Assembly: GCA_019236545.1 (NCBI GenBank)
Contig: JAFAIV010000076.1
Coordinates: 1-5,682, forward strand
Source: Actinomycetota bacterium
Lineage (GTDB): Bacteria > Actinomycetota > Thermoleophilia > Gaiellales > Gaiellaceae
DNA length: 5,682 nucleotides
Reading direction: 5' to 3'
Shown: one piece after another, positions 5,496 to 5,682 of the stretch
How the letters are laid out: every line of letters begins with the position of its first letter
Position numbering within the stretch: the first letter of the stretch is position 1
Made by a program: the position numbers and the translations under genes
Notes under the pieces: model-generated
The model's input: only the letters and a program-made list of their open reading frames with translations
Told to the model about the DNA's origin: nothing
The model's database searches: none

Positions 5496-5682
5496 CTACG
5501 CCTGCGGAATCCGCGCCTCGAGCGCCGCGGTGACGGCCTCGCGGACGGGCTCGAGCTCGATGCGGTCGAGGACTTCCTGGAAGAAGCCGCGCACGATCAG
5601 GCGCTCGGCTTCGTAGCGCGGGAGGCCGCGCGACATGAGGTAGAAGAGGTCCTCGCGGTCGACCCGGCCGACGGTCGCGCCG
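5496..5682 (-). CDS. sufD: SufD-type Fe-S cluster assembly protein, C-terminal 61 residues (N-terminus outside window)
   Basis: Read on the minus strand from the right edge to TAG at 5498-5496. The visible 61 residues start with GATVGRVDREDLFYLMSRGLP and continue with YEAERLIVRGFFQEVLDRI, then a final helix ending ARIPQA. This matches the C-terminus of SufB/SufD proteins, which form the SufBC2D scaffold that assembles Fe-S clusters in the cytosol. The YLMSRG-x-x-x-x-EAERL form and short tail resemble SufD (as in Bacillus) more than SufB, whose equivalent segment usually reads YCRQRG, but with only the tail visible SufB or a SufB/D-like paralog is possible. No other minus-strand gene follows within 1.8 kb, so this is probably the last gene of its suf unit. 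Only 2 nt separate it from the convergent DUF2182 gene. Confidence 0.85.
   Translation of the reverse strand, partial: GATVGRVDREDLFYLMSRGLPRYEAERLIVRGFFQEVLDRIELEPVREAVTAALEARIPQA

Noticed and set aside
1..5682. tRNA, rRNA, CRISPR, transposase or attachment-site signals
   Set aside because: I saw no cloverleaf-like segment, regularly spaced repeats, transposase motifs or flanking direct repeats; composition is uniform and coding density nearly complete.

Overview
This is a gene-dense bacterial window with very high GC (well above 65% by eye), strong G/C at third codon positions, GTG starts and many long spurious ORFs in the shadow frames. The composition and gene style suggest an actinobacterial-type chromosome, possibly a Thermoleophilia-like lineage (Solirubrobacterales/Gaiellales). 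That placement is impression-based and low confidence. There are seven convincing protein genes (two cut by the window edges), no RNA genes, no mobile elements, no CRISPR and no stretch over 300 bases without a gene.

Layout. Minus strand, 1-1607: an EamA-family drug/metabolite transporter followed by a beta-hydroxyacid (3-hydroxyisobutyrate-type) dehydrogenase that runs off the left edge, probably one transcription unit. Plus strand, 1625-2224: a YceH/DUF480 protein, head-to-head with the transporter only 17 nt away; a perfect 9+9 bp inverted repeat covers the transporter start. Minus strand, 2207-3658: a membrane-anchored GAF-GGDEF diguanylate cyclase, overlapping the 3' end of yceH tail-to-tail by 18 nt. 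Plus strand, 3740-5493: a small glutaredoxin/GST-N-like protein, then a DUF1326 protein and a DUF2182 membrane protein overlapping by GTGA. Minus strand, 5496 to the right edge: the C-terminal end of a SufD-type Fe-S assembly protein, convergent with the DUF2182 gene with 2 nt between stops.

The most interesting part is the plus-strand cluster 3740-5493. A thiol-redox-like protein precedes a soluble protein with an N-terminal CxC-x3-CxC cluster (DUF1326) and a roughly seven-helix membrane protein with CLGKC and CLGCC motifs and a Met/His-rich tail (DUF2182). I know of no established function for this pair; a metal- or thiol-handling role is inferred from the cysteines. The 54-nt gap before DUF1326 contains three segments that form mutually exclusive pairings: one segment can pair perfectly (9 bp) with the ribosome binding site and the start of the ATG, or with an upstream segment that would free it. 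This looks like a compact cis-regulatory RNA switch and is the best candidate here for something undescribed.

The other genes are recognisable families with housekeeping or signalling roles. Intergenic distances are extremely short, so promoters for several genes must lie inside neighbouring coding sequence or the transcripts must be leaderless.
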